Below are positions 11,817 through 22,945 of a stretch of DNA of 64,000 nucleotides, in pieces. The position numbers and the translations under genes are program-made. The DNA lies in the NCBI RefSeq assembly GCF_025766255.1, contig NW_026516691.1, positions 186,001 to 250,000 on the forward strand, written 5' to 3'. This stretch comes from Zychaea mexicana. Taxonomy: Eukaryota > Mucoromycota > Mucoromycetes > Mucorales > Lichtheimiaceae. Every line of letters begins with the position of its first letter. Position 1 is the stretch's first letter. The notes beneath the pieces were generated by a model. That model saw only the letters and a program-made list of their open reading frames with translations. It was not told where the DNA came from and did no database searches.

Positions 11817-13463
11817 TTTGTCTTATTATTATATCATGTACATACATACATACTCCAAGTTCTTCACTATACGTATTTTGCCTTTTACATACACCCTAAA
11901 ATTTCTTCATATACACGACTGTCTTTTGTGGCCTTGCCTGTCAACTACAAACAACCTGAAATCCCCTTTCTTTTCATTCAGCGTGTCATTCCTAATATTT
12001 GAATATTTGTAATCTTTTTACCCCTCAGTGAATAAAATAATAGTAAAAGCTACTCCTAGCACTATGAGTAACAGTGTTGATGATGGCTCAGTCATTTGTT
12101 TACTCTAGATGTTAATTATGCAAAGAATAGATGTCTACACCATCTATCACTGCTAAAAAATATTGCTATAGAGCTCATTATTCCTCATCATTGTTGCTGC
12201 TATCCCTTAAAAAAAACGCAATCACATGTATTGTTATTGATCGCCGCTGTTTATTTTCAAAACAAAAAAAACCAGCTTTTCTTGCTGCATGTCATTAAAT
12301 GGAACTGCACGCGGATATAAACATTTGTGGTCAGACACATGATAAAAACCAGAACCAACATTGCGATCTTTTTAGTACCTGATAAGTCAATCTGCCCGTG
12401 CAGCTTTTGAATGCTATTGGCATACCCGCGTATAGTCCCACACGATCATTTAGTCTCAAAAAAAAAGGGATGCTCTGATTGTGAAACTGCAGTTCGGGGT
12501 CTATTTCAAGCTCTAGGCTCTTCCCCCCCCACGTTAGACCACGGACTGCATGTTGTTTTGTCGTACGAGGACATACATAAAAAAAAACCTCAAGGTTGCG
12601 ACAACCGGTATCCTGCTACCAACAACAGCCGTATGTACTCACAAGACCACTGTTTGGAAGTACTCTCCTTTGTAATAACTAGCTCATTTTTTCCTTTCCC
12701 TGGATCTACATGCTTGTGACGCCAAGCTATTCGGGCGAAAAGAAAGATTTTTCGTAAACATGCGATTTAATCATGCTGACGATGTTTCCGCATTGTCTCT
12801 TATGTAGTGGCGCGGGAGAAAATTTTGTCCAAGGGGTTCCTCTCATAAAAGACCTCGCTTCACTAGATGGCAGCTGTCTAAAAACAGTATGCATTTAAAC
12901 GGATATATACAGTGAGTCACCATCAATGTAAACACTGCTAGTGATATATTATACGTTTGTGTAGCTATGTACGGTATATATTGAAGGTTTATTTAACAGC
13001 AAGCTTATCCTTACACATACGCAGCAAATAAGAACCATATAATCACGCATGAGATAATTAATCCATAGTGAAAAAGAGAGATAGGTTGCAGGCAAAATAA
13101 AGGAGCTGTATTTACTGTTACTGCTTAGTAGAATGAACACCATATAGATAACACATAACTAAACATGGAACACAATTGAGAATAACTCATAACCAGATGT
13201 TGGTACACAATAATTTATTCTACTACAGACAAAGGTGACATTGCATCACGGAACACACTGATTAAGGCACAGATATCTTCTTACACTCGGAGAACATCCA
13301 AACCCCACCTTCCTCAACCTTCTTGATCTTGGACAGATTCAATATCCGGCATGTTGTCTACGACTCATCCATCAGTTTGTGGTTCAAACGCCAAGTCTAA
13401 ACAGAACCTCAAACATCTGATATTTGACTCTCGCTGTATTTCATATTGGTTTTATATTCTCAA

Positions 13464-13567
13464 CCCACATTTATCAAAGAAAGAATCGACAAAACATACA
13501 AATCCGTTAACGACACCCACATTTATCACAGAAAGAATCGACAAAACATACAAATCCGTTAACGACA
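13464..13567. repeat. 52-bp direct tandem duplication
   Basis: Positions 13464-13515 and 13516-13567 are adjacent copies differing at a single base (TCAAAG versus TCACAG). Each copy begins CCCACATTTATCA and ends GTTAACGACA. Confidence 0.9.
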
Positions 13568-13776
13568 GTTGTAAGGCATCTTATTCTTAAAGCCGTACTT
13601 ACGCTTTACTATGTTGCAGATAAATACTTTAGAGCTGTACAACATACGATCGATATGTTACTATCTATTATCAATAGAGCAAAAGAATGACTGGAAACAA
13701 AATTGTGTCACTGGAGTATGATCTTGGCATCAATCATGTCTCTTTGTATGTATGATGACTTTTTATGTTAGGTCAG

Positions 13777-14060
13777 TCATTGCTGCTGAGAGAATATAGT
13801 TTGTATCTTGAGTGCTGTATGAGTTAAGATGTATGATGGTATTCCGTATCGAGGTGTTACGATCTGCCGCACAAAATCTTGGCATATAACGTCAATCCAA
13901 TAGCATTCACATAAGAATTTAGCCCAGTTTGCTACCTGAACTCGCCAAAAGGAACTTCTCATACTATCACAAGATATCAGTTTGTCATGACTCCTCAGTA
14001 ATTTGAACTCTTTGATACATATATAGGGAACCAAAGAATTCACACAGGTTCGTCAGCGGA
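13777..14060 (-). pseudogene. Possible retrotransposon integrase fragment
   Basis: A minus-strand frame contains a segment reading DFVRQIVTPRYGIPSYILT, which resembles the integrase-core stretch where a fungal LTR element would have a conserved RxGxPxxIxTD motif. Here Asp is replaced (LTHTA). There is no reverse transcriptase, LTR or longer frame beside it. It is either a short relic or a chance resemblance. Confidence 0.25.
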
Positions 14061-14675
14061 ATCAGCGCTTTGTACTGTCTAACACTGGATGCGCTGTTAT
14101 AAACCAAAAGAAAAGAGCTCTGGCTTTCCCTCGAATCGACGTTAAACAGGCTTGTATTATTGAGAAAGTACAGCAAAAAGATCGGTCTTTTTATTTGTGG
14201 TGCAGGTGTAGGCAAATATGGTATTATCGGCACCCTCTCCGGGTGAATCGGGCCACTTGGATCGTACTACCGCTGACGTTCGTTGATATCTAGTAGGGTT
14301 TATTTTTTGCTATTTCCTTTATATAGGAAAAAGAAAATCTTGGAAATGTGAAAGAGGGGGAAAAGGGAAGGAGAATACGTCATATATACTGGGCGTCATT
14401 ACCAGTTCTGTAAAGAGGTGCGCGTATTGTCGTTCTTGGCGCGTGCGTGTGTGTGACAGTTTTGACGTTTTCCATTAAATTGATCTCTCGGCATACGGTC
14501 TTGGCTTTTACGCTCACACACAAACTCGGTTCCGCGCACCGCTCACGGATAATGATCGGCAACTGTGCCTTTTACTTAAAAGCTTTAAGTTTTGACATAA
14601 GAAAAAGGCTTTTGTTTTCCATGGAAAAAAGGACCAACAGCTTTTTTCTTGAAATTTCGTTTCCTTCATTCAAGT

Positions 14676-16109
14676 ATGAGCAGTTTTTTCCATCGATCAA
14701 AATCCAGATCCAATTCTCTCTACAATAGTGACAGCAGTAATCGATCAGTAGCAACAACAACAACAACAACACTATCGCAACAACAAAACGACCCGTTTGT
14801 CACCCATGAACCAAAACTTGGTCCACCACACCATTATTCTCCAGCAAGCGTGCATCCCCCATTAGACGGGTCGCAATGGTCTATGCTTGCAGCGCTACGT
14901 TGTCACATCAATGGTATTATGCTTCCTACGGATCATCCATATTATCCGAATGAAAAGGCGTTTTTAACAGACGCGACGCTAAGACGGCATCTGCATGCAC
15001 GCAAATGGGATTTCGAGGTAAAATGTATAGCTTATTTTAACCACACGCGGTGAAATGTATAAGAAATGCTCAATCCATTGACGAAAAAAAACAACAGTCT
15101 TCTAAATCAATGCTTGAAAGTACAATTCGCTGGCGCCGCGATTATCGGCCTGACCAGATTGATCCAGAGTATGTCAAGCCAGAGGTATGCTGTGTTTTCT
15201 TTAACATTGTATATGAGATGACTTGAAAAGCTCATCCACGTCTGGAGTAGCTTATTTTCAAAACGAATTTCCTTTTTAAACCCAGGTAGAAAGTGGCAAA
15301 ATGTATTTTAACGGGTTCGACACATGTGGGCGACCTATTTGGATCATCCGACCAAGATTACAGAACTCCAAAGATGAAGAAAGACAAACAAAGCATATCA
15401 TATTCTGTCTCGAACGAGGAATTCGGCTCATGCCTTCTCATGTAGATACGATCGCAATCATTGTTGATTTCAAGGGTGCTGCATATTCGCATAGTCCGAG
15501 TATTGCAACGTGTAAAAGGTTTTTGAATATACTAGGAGACCATTATCCGGAGCGATTGGGTAAAGTTAAAATGTTTGTCACCATCTTATTACAGTACAAC
15601 TACACTTAGCCTCTCTAACTAACTTTTTCAAATTATCATTAATGATCTACAAGGTATCGCATTTGTTGTAGACTGTAAGTGCTATGCTATATATAAATAT
15701 CGATCAATCTTCTATCGATAAAAAGACGGCAGAGATACTTTTTAAACTAACAGTCTTCTTTCTCTCTTTATTTTGTATATGTATTCTAGCGCCATGGTTC
15801 TTTTTTGCAACGTTCAAAGTGATATCCCCATTTATGGATCCTCAAACCAGGGCCAAGATCAAGTTCGTATATGATAAAAACAACAAAAAGACATCATCAT
15901 CATCATCATCATCAAACAAGGAACAGCAGCTTGAAAGTCCTTCGGCCGAAGTTAACGCGCAATGGGTTCACTTGGAGGATTATATTTCGCCGGATGCGCT
16001 AGAAACCGAGTTTGGTGGAAACCACAGCTTTGCGTTTCATATTGAATATTATTGGAATGCACTTTTGGGACGTACTGGTGCGCCGTACGAAGTTCTTGAA
16101 TACCTGTAG
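14676..16109 (+). CDS. CRAL-TRIO (Sec14-like) lipid-transfer protein
   Basis: Five exons: 14676-15017, 15098-15184, 15286-15559, 15654-15674 and 15790-16109. They sum to 1044 nt, 347 residues, with phases that all fit. The start is the first ATG in frame; the codon at 14649 is TTG. The CRAL-TRIO-N helical region covers about residues 65-143 (LRRHLHARKWDFE, then STIRWRRDYRPDQIDPEYV). The lipid-binding CRAL-TRIO fold follows, with MYFNGFDTCGRPIWIIRP, DTIAIIVDFKGAAYS, HYPERLGK and PWFFFATFKVISPFMDPQT. The family moves phosphatidylinositol or related lipids between membranes. A Ser-rich loop (coded by a TCA run at 15892-15912) interrupts the C-terminal part. The fourth exon is only 21 nt. Confidence 0.9.
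15654..15674 (+). other. 21-nt microexon of the CRAL-TRIO gene
   Basis: Flanked by CTACAAG before and GTAAGT after, it supplies GIAFVVD and a shared Ser codon, joining ERLGK-type sequence to SPWFFF as the CRAL-TRIO family requires. Skipping it would remove seven core residues without shifting the frame. Confidence 0.8.
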
Positions 16110-16842
16110 TAGCAGTAGTAGTAGCCTGTGGGTGCTCTGATCAGAGCAGTCTCTCCATCCTTCTCCTTCCTATTGTACCACTCATTATCTTTAGCTGTTG
16201 TTTTCAGCAATATTGTTCGTCATTTTTCCTCATCCCCTACCACAGTCTTGTTCTTGCGTTTTTTAAGATTTTTATGAAAATAGATCAAAACAATTGTTGT
16301 TGTTCTTGCCAAACTCAGTTGCGCAACGACAAACCAGCGTATACCGTATTATAAATGGTCTTCCAGATGTATTCTTATTCTAAACGTTCATTTAATGTAT
16401 AAGTCTTAGGTATACCACACGCTGATGCGCTGAATTTTGTGCAGTGGTTATGTCACGGTCTGGGGTGTATCGCGGGCAAACACGGACAAAAAAACATCCT
16501 AAACTTCCCGATACACCTAACTTATGTTTTTTCTGGTCCTTAAACAATCTATTTGCAGAACCACATTCTTTCTCGTCATCTCCCTATATACAGTAAACAA
16601 GCGAAAAATAGAAGAGAAACACACCTTCTTAAACTTAGAGAATTCGCTCAGGATGTCGTAATGCTGCTGCATCAGGCATGTGCGCGTTGCATGAAATAGA
16701 AGCAGCTCCACATTTTTTGTGACGTGAATAAAATTCCAAGAGCGGCAAAAGCTGTAGTCGACCCAGCAACCCATAGCAAAAAAAAAATGTTGCTGGGGGT
16801 GGAAGAATAATTCAAGTACAACACTGGCTTTTTTGCATAAAC
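16110..16842. other. Intergenic region upstream of SAM50
   Basis: CRAL-TRIO 3' UTR, starting with a TAG trinucleotide run, then SAM50 promoter. A minus-strand frame at 16517-16774 has no family resemblance and overlaps A-tracts. No gene is supported. Confidence 0.5.
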
Positions 16843-18734
16843 ATGTCGACTTCGGTTAGCAATTCTCTCTTCTCTCTCTCTCTCTCTCTTTTACAATCAA
16901 TATTATCAAATCCAACTAAAATTGCTATGCTACTAGGTTCCGATTCCAGCAGAGGCTCCACTTCACGTTGATGCACTCCGTATTCTCGGCACCTCCATTA
17001 CCCGCGAATCGTTCTTGAACAGTGTAGTCAAAGACGTGTTTAACGCGCAAACCTCCGGCGATGTCTTGGCCAGTGTGAAAGAAGCTGCAGCCAAGTTGCA
17101 GCGACACGATATATTTGAAGAAATAAAGGTGTACATGGACTCGTCGCGTCCCAATGCGGATTCCGTTCATGTTACGTTCGACCTGAAGGAAAAGTCCAAG
17201 GGTGTTTATCAGACTACTTTGGCCGTAGGCGAAAACGAAGCAAACATGGTAATACATTTTTCGCCTCTCTCTCTTTTTTTATTATTATTATTTATCTATG
17301 ATGAAAAGAACAATAGTAAATCTGAGACGGTCCTTTTTTTTTTTTTTGCTGGTCTATGCTACATAGACGGGCGCTGTGACGATCAGAAACATTTTCGGTG
17401 GTGCAGAGACGGCAACTACTCGATTCGCCTTTGGTAACCGTACAAAGGCTGCTGTTGAGGTAACTGGGAAAGAAGCAATGGACAAATGATAACCTGAAAA
17501 AGTGGGTGAAGAAAGCGCAAAGACGAAAAAGAACAAGAGGAATTAAGAGGCATTATACAGATAGTTGCTGGGACACCTCTTCAAGGATCGCCTGACGTCA
17601 AGCTCGAGGCGTTCGCCAACGGCTCGATCCGCGATTATTCTATGATCAACAACTATGAGGAGCGTGCAAATAGTGTTGGTGCCCGTGTCAAGGGCACTTC
17701 TTGCTATGGCAACCATCAAGTCGCGTACGCCATGACACGCCGTGACATTACCGCTCAACCTAAATCGTCTGGAACGTAAAGTATTTAATAATAATAATAT
17801 TAATGAGAAGGAATGGAAAACAACGCGCCGATGAACAAATCAAAGAGGGGAAGATTTTACTAAGCTGATATTTGCTTTAGTGTCCGTGCCAACTCTGGCG
17901 AGAATCTCAAGTCAGCCTTGACCCATACGTTTGTTAGCGACACACGTGATCACGTCACCATGCCGACCAAGGGCAAGTACTTGGCTGTCACCCAAGAAAT
18001 CGCTGGTATGGGACAACGCGGCGACGCAAACTATTTCAAGAACGAATTAGCTGCTCAAGTGCATCAGCCTGTGATGGGCGATATCGTCTTGAGCACCGGC
18101 GTCAAGTTTGGATTGTTGATGCCTACTACGGATAACGAGCGCGTCAATGTCTCTGATAGATTCTATGTGGGTGGTCCACTTTCTGTACGAGGCTTTAAGA
18201 TGGGTGGTATTGGTCCACGTGATGGCAGTAAGTTGAAAGTCATTATATTTGTGGAAGGCGTGAGTGGAAGGGGAAGAGTCAATAAGTATGTACTGTAGGA
18301 TAGATAGATAGATAGCTCATTATTGTTCGCTTGGAATTATTAGATGATGCACTTGGTGGAAATGTCTACTATGCTGCTGGTGCTAGCTTGACCGCACCGA
18401 TTCCTGGTGCTGCCCATCTTCCTGTCAGAGCACACGCATTCTTCAACGCTGGCAACATTGCTAGTAAAGCAAAGGGTAAGAGCATATCCTACTTTTTTTT
18501 TTAAAGAAGTAGAAGAGAGAACAAGTTACTAATCATATCTCGCTGGTAGACGCACCATTGAAGGGCACGCTTGAAGAACTTATCAACGAGTCGCGGACAG
18601 CAGCTGGTTTTGGTCTTATCTTCCATCACGAACTGGCTAGAGTGGAGGCGAACTTTTGTATACCTTTACGATTCAAGGGCTCTGATCTGCCAAAGCATGG
18701 TTTCCAGCTTGGTTTGGGCATCAACTTTTTGTAG
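16843..18734 (+). CDS. SAM50: Mitochondrial outer-membrane beta-barrel assembly protein SAM50/TOB55
   Basis: Seven exons: 16843-16854, 16937-17248, 17367-17459, 17561-17775, 17881-18227, 18344-18475 and 18550-18734. They sum to 1296 nt, 431 residues, close to the family norm. It is the core of the SAM complex, an Omp85-family channel that folds beta-barrel proteins into the outer membrane. The first exon encodes just MSTS and joins VPIPAEAPLHVDALRI. A single POTRA-like domain covers about residues 12-95 (TRESFLNSVVKDVF to VHVTFDLKEK). The barrel follows, with RFYVGGPLSVRGFKMGGIGP matching the conserved lid-loop VRGF-type motif, and the C-terminus ends GFQLGLGINFL, a beta-signal with terminal aromatic. 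There is no N-terminal presequence, as expected. The first intron is CT-rich. Confidence 0.93.
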
Positions 18735-19250
18735 AGCCTGTAATAAACTTGTTTGGATTTGTTCTTTTAGAGATGCTATATTTGTTCCTTCTATGGGTCA
18801 CTACTGCTAGGTGGCACGAAAGACCTATTGTTAGAAAGATGGATACCGGTAGTGACAAGCACAATATTGTTGGTGCTCTTGAATCTGTACCGAGCCCCCA
18901 GTTCTTCTTCTTTATATATTATTAGGGTTATGTCTCTCAATGGATCGCAAAGATACGTCTACTATGCGTATCCGCACGAACACGGTTGGAGGCATGACAG
19001 TTTCATGTTAGGCGTGTGTGTTACCAGTGAACCATGAACCCCGACGTGGATCCTAATTTACGGATTGACGAATGAGCACACAGAGTAATTTTAGGTCCTG
19101 TCTTGCTTTGTATTTTTTTTTTCGCTCTCTCTCTCTCTCTCTCGTGCATCCTACCCCCCTTCCTCACTCCTCTCTTCATATATCCCCCCTACCGTTCGTT
19201 TCTCCCTATAATACATTACTTTTACAATTGAATCGATCAGTAAACAAACC
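18735..19250. other. Intergenic region between SAM50 and the four-span gene
   Basis: SAM50 3' UTR and the CT-rich promoter of the next gene (CT run at 19125-19143). No gene is supported. Confidence 0.5.
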
Positions 19251-20307
19251 ATGGGCTTGGGAATGGACAAGTGCTGCTGCTTCATTCCACTTCGTCTGGG
19301 AACCTTTCTCATTGCTCTCTGGTTCTTTGTACGTTTTTTATAATTCTTTTACGAACCTACAATCTACATCCCAGAACGATGGATTAATTATAAACTCTGT
19401 ACGTTTTAGGTGGTGTACCTGTTAGATGCGGTTACTGGATTCTTGGGCAGTAATGGTAAGAAGCACAATACGATTAAACCTGAACGCAAGCTCACTTTCG
19501 ACGTAGTATACTCATTGCGAATCTTCCTCATGTGGTAATAGCTGTCACTATCTATTCAGGACAATCAGCAAAAGCATGGTACTATATAGGGTTGCTACTG
19601 ACGGTCATTATTTGCGTTGGTGGTTTCTTTGGTATTATTGGGTCGCTCTTTGTAAGTATCTGCAATTCAAGTAATATCTATCTCTGTTGTTTTGTGTGTG
19701 TGTGTGTGTGTGTGTCTAAACGAATGATTGGATGTGAATAGGCCTCACGCAAGTTTGCAAAAGCGTTCAGCATCATTGCATGGATTAGCTGCGCTCTTTC
19801 AATCATCAAATACCTTATCTCGCTTATTCTGATGGTCGTCTATCGGGACACAATGATTCAATCCTGCAAGCGATCCGGCTTTGTTGGATTTGACAACACG
19901 CAAGTGCCGCTCTCGCCGGCGGCCTTGTCGGACAGCAGCTACTATGCACCCGTACGATATCCAGGCACGCTCAATGCCAACGCCACGTCACAAGAAGATT
20001 GTGAAGCAACGATCAAGACGTTCTTGATTGCATATGGTGTCGTTATTTTCGTTGTTGAAGTTATTCAGGTAAGCCTTTAATGGCGGGGATCTAAAAAAAA
20101 CGACGTTTATTATTTTTTTTCTGTGGGCAGTGTCAGTCACCCAGCGTAAAGCAAGCATATTAAAAATCAAAAGTACAGATTTACTTTGCCAAGGTTGTCA
20201 CCAACTATTCATCTCGCCTTCGCAACGGCGCGCGACACCATAGACTTCACGATCAACAAATCAAGGATTTCGAGGAATCCAGATACCACATGTCGACGGT
20301 CTATTAA
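19251..20307 (+). CDS. Four-span membrane protein with N-terminal CCCFIPLR motif
   Basis: Five exons: 19251-19328, 19410-19455, 19542-19651, 19742-20068 and 20179-20307. They give 690 nt, 229 residues. The start MGLGMDKCCCFIPLRLG has three adjacent cysteines before the first membrane span, a likely palmitoylation cluster. Spans lie at about residues 15-38, 54-78, 86-113 and 171-195. The long loop between spans three and four has two cysteines (SCKR, DCEA) and one NAT glycosylation sequon, resembling tetraspanin- or LAPTM-like topology. The tail is basic and ends in YHMSTVY, with a tyrosine near the terminus. I recognise the type from fungi but know no function. Likely role is at the plasma membrane or endomembranes (inference). 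Confidence 0.8.
19692..19715. repeat. TG microsatellite in an intron
   Basis: (TG)n of about 12 units within the third intron of the four-span gene. Confidence 0.9.
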
Positions 20308-21624
20308 TAAGCTTCTGGCAAGTTTTCTTCGACACTTCTATTAACTCCCTCAGCACACTTCAATTCCTTCATCGCTTTTTATCCCTCTTCTGTAAATCAT
20401 CATGTCTTATCCTCTGCTCTCTTAAAATAAAAGAACACGTTACTATACATATTTGAATACAACGATCTGATTTGTTATGCGCAGCAGCATCAGCAGCAGC
20501 AAACTTGTTTGTTATTGCTTATATCTGGGATTCCAAAATCTGCACATGTAAGCATGTATACTGTATGGCGGCGGGGCGTATAATGTTTATTTTTTTTCCT
20601 TTTGCCGAACGCCGCGGCATCGGGATAAGCTGTTTATTTCCAATTCACTTTGGGGGAGAAGGGACCCAAAATTGTATCTTGCCCGATCGGGTGAACCACA
20701 ACAAAGCCCCTGCTCACAGGATTTTTGCTGTTGCCACTACGATGGCGCCGTCCATATCGGTCATCTTTGAGTTACTTCCGCCATATATAACCTATGTAAA
20801 CATGCGCACGATCCAATAATCACAATAAAACGAACAATTAGTTCTTACGGGTTGGTCCGACGCTAGGTCTTAGATCATGGTTTTCGTCTAGTGATATATG
20901 TCCGCTTTGTGTTTGAAACAACCTACAGGCTGTTACTCTGTGTATATCTTGCCGAAAGGTATAACCGAACCTTGATGATGTTGTTGTACTGTGACGATAG
21001 ATCGAACGAAAAAAAAAAAAGTAATTCCCCGCTTATCATATCTGCTTGTGTTACGAAACCTTGGCCGTGTGAAAAACACAGTAAAGTATTGGACCTCAAG
21101 CATTTCAACTACAAGTGTTTGATTCACATAATGCACTGCTCCAGGTACGCCCTTGTTTTTTGTAATCTTTGCAGTCTGCTATGCATAGCACCGTGGTGTG
21201 GAGAGAAGATCTTCCAGTAGAAAAGATGCTACGGGTCGTCCGCTTGGCGGAGTCGCGGGCCACCTTGCATCTGTGGCAAGGCTTACAACTGAGAACGAAA
21301 AGTGCCCGGTAGAGCCGTTGCGGGGTCATGTGGATGAGATAATCACTAACCAATCGCAGAGTGCCATCTTGACGACTATAAAAATAAGCCTCCCTTTGGG
21401 ACCCGTACATCTGTTTTTTTTTTGTTTTCTCTCTTTCTCTTTGCGGTTTTCTCTTCAAGCAAAACTTTTTTTTCCACCTTCACACCCACAATCCACTTAA
21501 CACAACATCAAGAACACTTCTTTTAAAGAATCCAGTTCTGCTCTATATTATTTTATTATATTTTGAATTTTGAACATACACCCCTTTGCCTTTTATTGTA
21601 TTCCCCATTTCTGAACCTGTAATC
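20308..21624. promoter_or_regulatory. Promoter and leader of the bZIP gene
   Basis: About 1 kb without a credible gene. CTATAAAAATA at 21376-21386 is a probable TATA element, followed by T-rich and C/T-rich leader sequence. Minus-strand frames here are arginine/lysine-rich noise. I saw no consensus TGACTCA site that would show autoregulation. Confidence 0.5.
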
Positions 21625-21645
21625 ATGGTTGCTATCATTTTTTAA
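21625..21645 (+). promoter_or_regulatory. uORF1 (6 codons) of the bZIP gene
   Basis: ATG at 21625 followed by five sense codons and TAA: MVAIIF. It is the first ATG after the TATA element and lies 370 bp upstream of the main start. Its shortness matches the reinitiation-permissive first uORF of GCN4/cpc-1 leaders. An intron covering it cannot be excluded. Confidence 0.65.
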
Positions 21646-21758
21646 TCATCTGATCTCGATTTGCTTGCTCTTATAATCTCTTGTCTCCTCTTTATCTAAA
21701 CCGCTCTTATATATCTCTAAGTCTCTTGTCATCTCAAGAACCTCTTATTATTTTTCTC

Positions 21759-21893
21759 ATGTCTGCCCTTGTCTCTAATAAGCAACTGTACTACGCCAAC
21801 CCCAAATCATCGCCTTTCTTTGCATACACGACTGACGAACCATCAACCTGCACCGTGAAGATATTTACCCAACAGAACACCCCAGGAAATTAG
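21759..21893 (+). promoter_or_regulatory. uORF2 (44 codons) of the bZIP gene
   Basis: ATG at 21759 opens 44 codons ending NTPGN-TAG at 21893, about 100 bp before the main ATG. It is the second and last ATG frame I see in the leader. A longer second uORF that blocks reinitiation when ternary complex is abundant is the known design in fungal cpc-1/cpcA leaders. Confidence 0.7.
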
Positions 21894-21994
21894 CAACAAC
21901 AAAAATACGGAAACAAACACCCACCCAACTACTGCTCAGCTCTACTCACCCTCCAACTCGGTTTATACAACAAAAAGAAATCATCAAGAAAATA

Positions 21995-22945
21995 ATGTCC
22001 ACATCATCAACAACTCCGATGGGCGCAGACGCCCTTCTGTCTGCAATCACCCTTACGCATCCCTATCTTTTGCAACAAGATCAACTTTCGCAACTGCTCG
22101 ACCTGTCCAATGCAGCATCGACGGCCACAACTACTGTTGACAACACCACCGGTAACAATTTCATGATCGACGACTGGCTTGCTGACGAGCTTCAACACTC
22201 TGGCATCCTGACACAGCAACAGCAAGACTTATGTTCTATCTCTCCGTCTTCATCTGTTGCTACCACACCTTCAAGCGATGTGTCAACGCCAACTTCCTCG
22301 TTGTTGCCTCAGTCTCCTCCATTGACTGCCAGTCCCGGCAAGGAATGCGCTGGTATTGTCAACCAACAACAAAATCACTCGTCATCTATTTCATCGTCAC
22401 CTGGTGTTCCCTTGTTCCCTGACATTTGGCCTGTTGTCAAGCAACAACTCCCCGTTGCTATGCGACCTGTTGCCCCGGCACCTCCAGTTGGACAGCCACA
22501 GCAATCGCAACAACAGCAACGTCGTCCCGTGCCTATCATGCCCAAGACCACGGAAATGACCATGTCATCATCATCGTCATCGTCACCTGGTGCCACGCCT
22601 GCCACACCGACCTCTTCGTCCACTATTCAGGTCGCTGGTAGCAAGCGCAAGGCCAGCTGTTCGCTGAGCGATAAGGAACAAGATGATATTGCGGTGAAAC
22701 GTCAGCGAAATACCGATGCTGCACGTCGATCGCGTTTGAAAAAGTTGATGAAGATGGAAGCGTTGGAACAACGTGTAACCGAGTTGGAGGGTGAGAACTC
22801 CCGATTGACCACACGCGTAGCCGTGCTCGAGTCAGAAAAGTCGGGTCTGGAATCCAAGGACAAGGACTTGCAGGAACGTGTCCGCGTTCTAGAGGAACAG
22901 CTGGCTGAGGCCCACAAGGCTTTGACAGCAAAATGTACTCATTAG
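21995..22945 (+). CDS. bZIP transcription factor, GCN4/cpc-1-like
   Basis: Single-exon protein of 316 residues from ATG 21995. The C-terminal bZIP starts near residue 230: VKRQRNTDAARRSRLKK is the basic region, with the N-x-x-A-A-x-x-S-R DNA-contact pattern and the RNT-AARRSR form typical of Gcn4/Cpc1. A zipper follows with heptad hydrophobics (MEALEQRVTELEGENSRL and onward), unusually long at about seven heptads. The N-terminal region is Ser/Thr/Pro/Gln-rich with an aromatic acidic patch (FMIDDWLADEL), plausible as activation domain. In the family it turns on amino-acid biosynthesis under starvation. The leader carries a short and a longer uORF, supporting translational control by the general amino-acid control pathway. 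Confidence 0.85.
   Translation: MSTSSTTPMGADALLSAITLTHPYLLQQDQLSQLLDLSNAASTATTTVDNTTGNNFMIDDWLADELQHSGILTQQQQDLCSISPSSSVATTPSSDVSTPTSSLLPQSPPLTASPGKECAGIVNQQQNHSSSISSSPGVPLFPDIWPVVKQQLPVAMRPVAPAPPVGQPQQSQQQQRRPVPIMPKTTEMTMSSSSSSSPGATPATPTSSSTIQVAGSKRKASCSLSDKEQDDIAVKRQRNTDAARRSRLKKLMKMEALEQRVTELEGENSRLTTRVAVLESEKSGLESKDKDLQERVRVLEEQLAEAHKALTAKCTH

Larger units (their letters stand above)
11613..14675. other. 3-kb gene-poor region
   Basis: The start is the 3' UTR of the zinc-finger gene. A CA microsatellite lies at 11782-11813. The rest is AT-rich without a credible gene. It holds a 52-bp tandem duplication at 13464-13567 and a possible retroelement scrap on the minus strand near 13777-14060. 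The last 300 bp, with CT-rich and A-rich tracts, are the promoter of the CRAL-TRIO gene. Confidence 0.5.
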
